A stretch of DNA of 16,051 nt from Candidatus Aerophobota bacterium (GTDB lineage Bacteria > Aerophobota > Aerophobia > Aerophobales > B3-G15): positions 1 through 16,051 of the forward strand of contig JAUWJM010000020.1 of assembly GCA_030607715.1 (NCBI GenBank). Reading direction: 5' to 3'. The position numbers and the translations under genes are program-made. Under the pieces are notes generated by a model. It was not told where the DNA came from, ran no database searches, and worked only from the letters and a program-made list of their open reading frames with translations. This document shows, piece after piece, positions 14,650 to 16,051 of the stretch. Within the stretch, counting starts at the first letter, position 1. Each line of letters starts with the position of its first letter.

Positions 14650-14698
14650 AGTAACACTGTATTTTCCTTTATAGAGTTAGGAAAGCTAAATAGTTACT
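14650..14698 (-). terminator. Weak nested stem after rnfB, possible terminator
   Basis: AGTAAC (14650-14655) pairs with GTTACT (14693-14698), and inside it TTTCCT (14663-14668) pairs with AGGAAA (14679-14684). After the stem the transcript reads UUAUUUCUUUGUUUCUUUUC, a pyrimidine-rich, U-rich run. The stem is AU-rich with internal loops, so termination would be inefficient. The place is right, directly at the rnfB stop codon. Confidence 0.28.
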
Positions 14699-15509
14699 AA
14701 TTTTCTTTAAAAGAAAAATTTATCTGGACTATAGTGTTGGTGGGGCATTTAAGGGCACAGATTCCACATTTCTGACAATTTAGAGGATCAATGTAGGCAA
14801 GATTATTCTTAAGCTCGCAGGCATCAAAGGGACAGAACTTCTCACATAAACCGCAAGCTATACAAGACTTTTTGCAAACCTGTCGGGCTTTTTTGCCCTT
14901 TTCTAAAGAACTGCAGGCTACTTTATAATTTATATCATCAAGACTCTCCAGAGAGATTATGTTTCGAGGACAAGCCTTTACACAGTTTCCGCATCCAGTG
15001 CATTTATTTAAATCAATTTGTGGAAGGCCCTTCACCATTTTTATAGCATTAAAGGGACAGGCTACCTCACAATCACCAAATCCAATACATCCATAGGGAC
15101 AGGCTGTATCTGCCCCCATTATGATGTTTTCTGCGCCACAGCTTTTTACTCCCTGGTAAATTGCCTTTTTAGTTCTTTGTTCACTCTGAGCTCCACAGTG
15201 AACAAAGGCTAATCTTTTTTGAACAGTTGTTGATTCCACTCCCATTAAGCGAGAAATCTTCTCCGCAGTATCACTTCCCCCGGCTATACAACTGCTAATT
15301 GAGGCATCACCTTTAACAATACCCTCGGCTAAAGCTCTACAACTGGCATAGCCGCAAGCACCACAGTTTACTCCAGGAAGAATATCAAGGATTTGCTCTA
15401 CTCGAGGGTCAACCTCTACCTTTAATTTTTTGTGGGCAATAGATAAAATAACAGCAAAAAAAGCGGATATCCCTCCCATGGTTATAATAGATATTAAAGT
15501 TAAACTCAT
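14697..15509 (-). CDS. rnfB: Rnf complex subunit RnfB (iron-sulfur electron-entry subunit)
   Basis: A 270-residue membrane-anchored iron-sulfur protein. An N-terminal hydrophobic helix (~4-25) is followed by the Fe-S domain typical of RnfB with Cys49, 52, 57 and 74 (GVNCGACGYASC). Four further cysteine groups suit ferredoxin-type clusters: 137/141/147/151, 170/173/176/180, 216/219/222/226 and 245/248/251/255. RnfB takes electrons from reduced ferredoxin and passes them into the Rnf complex, which reduces NAD+ and pumps Na+ or H+. The number of cluster motifs exceeds the short proteobacterial RsxB and resembles RnfB of anaerobes. It is the last gene after rnfA, in the order known for rnfCDGEAB operons. 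The start has GAGGA 6 nt upstream. Confidence 0.96.
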   Translation of the reverse strand: MSLTLISIITMGGISAFFAVILSIAHKKLKVEVDPRVEQILDILPGVNCGACGYASCRALAEGIVKGDASISSCIAGGSDTAEKISRLMGVESTTVQKRLAFVHCGAQSEQRTKKAIYQGVKSCGAENIIMGADTACPYGCIGFGDCEVACPFNAIKMVKGLPQIDLNKCTGCGNCVKACPRNIISLESLDDINYKVACSSLEKGKKARQVCKKSCIACGLCEKFCPFDACELKNNLAYIDPLNCQKCGICALKCPTNTIVQINFSFKEN

Positions 15510-15517
15510 TAATTTTC

Positions 15518-15540
15518 CTCAAATGTTGAGACCTGACCCC
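15518..15540. repeat. Dispersed-repeat-like sequence in the rnfA-rnfB spacer
   Basis: The 32-nt spacer reads on the minus strand GGGGTCAGGTCT followed by CTCAA-CAT-TTGAG (15518-15530). I recall GGGGTCAGGTCT as a common end of REP/RAYT-type repeats in environmental bacterial genomes; this is recall, not a search. The TTGAG arm overlaps the GAGGA ribosome site of rnfB (15516-15520), so a weak 5-bp hairpin could partly hide it. Confidence 0.35.
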
Positions 15541-15541
15541 T

Positions 15542-16051
15542 TCATAAGAGACCGGTAAAGCCCATAAAAACTAAAGCTAAAAGGCCAGCGGTAATCAATG
15601 TAATTGATGCTCCCTGTAAAGACTTAGGAATATTAGCAAACTCCAGCTCTTCTCTTATCCCGGCCATTATTAACATAACTAAAGTAAACCCGGCTCCTGC
15701 TCCAAAACCAAAAGCTACACTCTCCAAAAAAGCGTAATTTCGCATAGGTATAGATAATGCTAAGAAAAAAATACCACAGTTAGTAGTAATAAGAGGTAAA
15801 TATATTCCTAAAGCTCGATATAGAGCAGGGCTTGTTTTACGGATAAACATCTCTATTAGTTGGACTAAAGAGGCAATTACTAAAATATCAGAAACATACT
15901 CTAAGAAAGGAAGATTAAGCCCAACAATAATGAAGTGATTAATAGGCCAGACAATAACCGCCGTGAGAGTCATAACAAAGGTGGTAGCAAAACCCATTGC
16001 TATGGATGAGGATACTTTCCCTGATACGCCAATGAATGGACAGATACCCAA
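15542..16051 (-). CDS. rnfA: Rnf complex membrane subunit RnfA (N-terminus outside window)
   Basis: The 169 visible residues match RnfA/RsxA throughout: LGICPFIGVS at the truncated start, then FIRKTSPALYRALGIYLPLI and the hallmark TTNCGIFF, in which the conserved cysteine lies in the membrane, and a C-terminal IREELEFANIP stretch. Several hydrophobic helices are seen (about 20-43, 50-68, 90-105, 108-128 and 148-167). RnfA is an integral membrane subunit that, with RnfE, forms the core carrying electrons between the Rnf half-complexes. The first visible codon, TTG, is an internal leucine at the window edge; the family length of ~190 implies about 20 residues missing. The gene ends 32 nt before rnfB. 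Confidence 0.95.
   Translation of the reverse strand: MGICPFIGVSGKVSSSIAMGFATTFVMTLTAVIVWPINHFIIVGLNLPFLEYVSDILVIASLVQLIEMFIRKTSPALYRALGIYLPLITTNCGIFFLALSIPMRNYAFLESVAFGFGAGAGFTLVMLIMAGIREELEFANIPKSLQGASITLITAGLLALVFMGFTGLL

Noticed and set aside
1..16051. CRISPR array, tRNA, rRNA, phage or integron features
   Set aside because: I saw no regularly spaced repeats, no cloverleaf with CCA-type end, no rRNA motifs and no integrase or phage genes.

Overview
The window is AT-rich bacterial DNA (roughly 40% G+C by eye). Almost everything is coded on the minus strand. It looks like part of an anaerobe's chromosome: the right end carries the last two genes of an Rnf complex (rnfA, cut by the window edge, then rnfB), a membrane ferredoxin:NAD+ oxidoreductase. 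The solute-binding protein has a signal peptidase I type signal and no lipobox, which fits a diderm better than a monoderm. An uncultured low-GC anaerobic lineage is plausible, but the sequence does not fix a phylum.

Layout in transcription order (right to left). rnfA and rnfB end at 14697. A 216-nt spacer then holds a good sigma70-type promoter (14550-14577) driving a class I aldolase of the DeoC/LacD/DhnA type and a DeoR-family regulator. A 549-nt gap without a convincing gene, but with a 20-bp dyad, precedes a Gfo/Idh/MocA dehydrogenase (11228-12277). A second good promoter (11101-11128) and an IS200/IS605-like end hairpin lie before a compact run: SDR epimerase/dehydrogenase, Gfo/Idh/MocA dehydrogenase, two sugar-isomerase-like TIM barrels, a complete Dpp/Opp-type ABC importer (binding protein, two permeases, two ATPases) and a third Gfo/Idh/MocA dehydrogenase ending at 133. 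The last 37 codons of a plus-strand zinc-type alcohol/polyol dehydrogenase converge on this run at the left edge.

Together the genes read as an inducible carbohydrate import and catabolism cluster. A family-5 binding protein and two permeases bring in a glycoside, oligosaccharide or related solute. Three Gfo/Idh/MocA oxidoreductases, an SDR and an MDR can oxidise or epimerise sugar hydroxyls. Two xylose-isomerase-like barrels can isomerise, epimerise or eliminate. A Schiff-base aldolase can split the product, and a DeoR regulator senses a phosphorylated or related intermediate. No glycoside hydrolase and no sugar kinase is visible, so an oxidation-first (keto-glycoside) route is worth testing. 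The two strong promoters share a nearly identical operator-like motif just downstream of their -10 boxes, which ties the aldolase-deoR unit and the epimerase-transporter unit into one candidate regulon.
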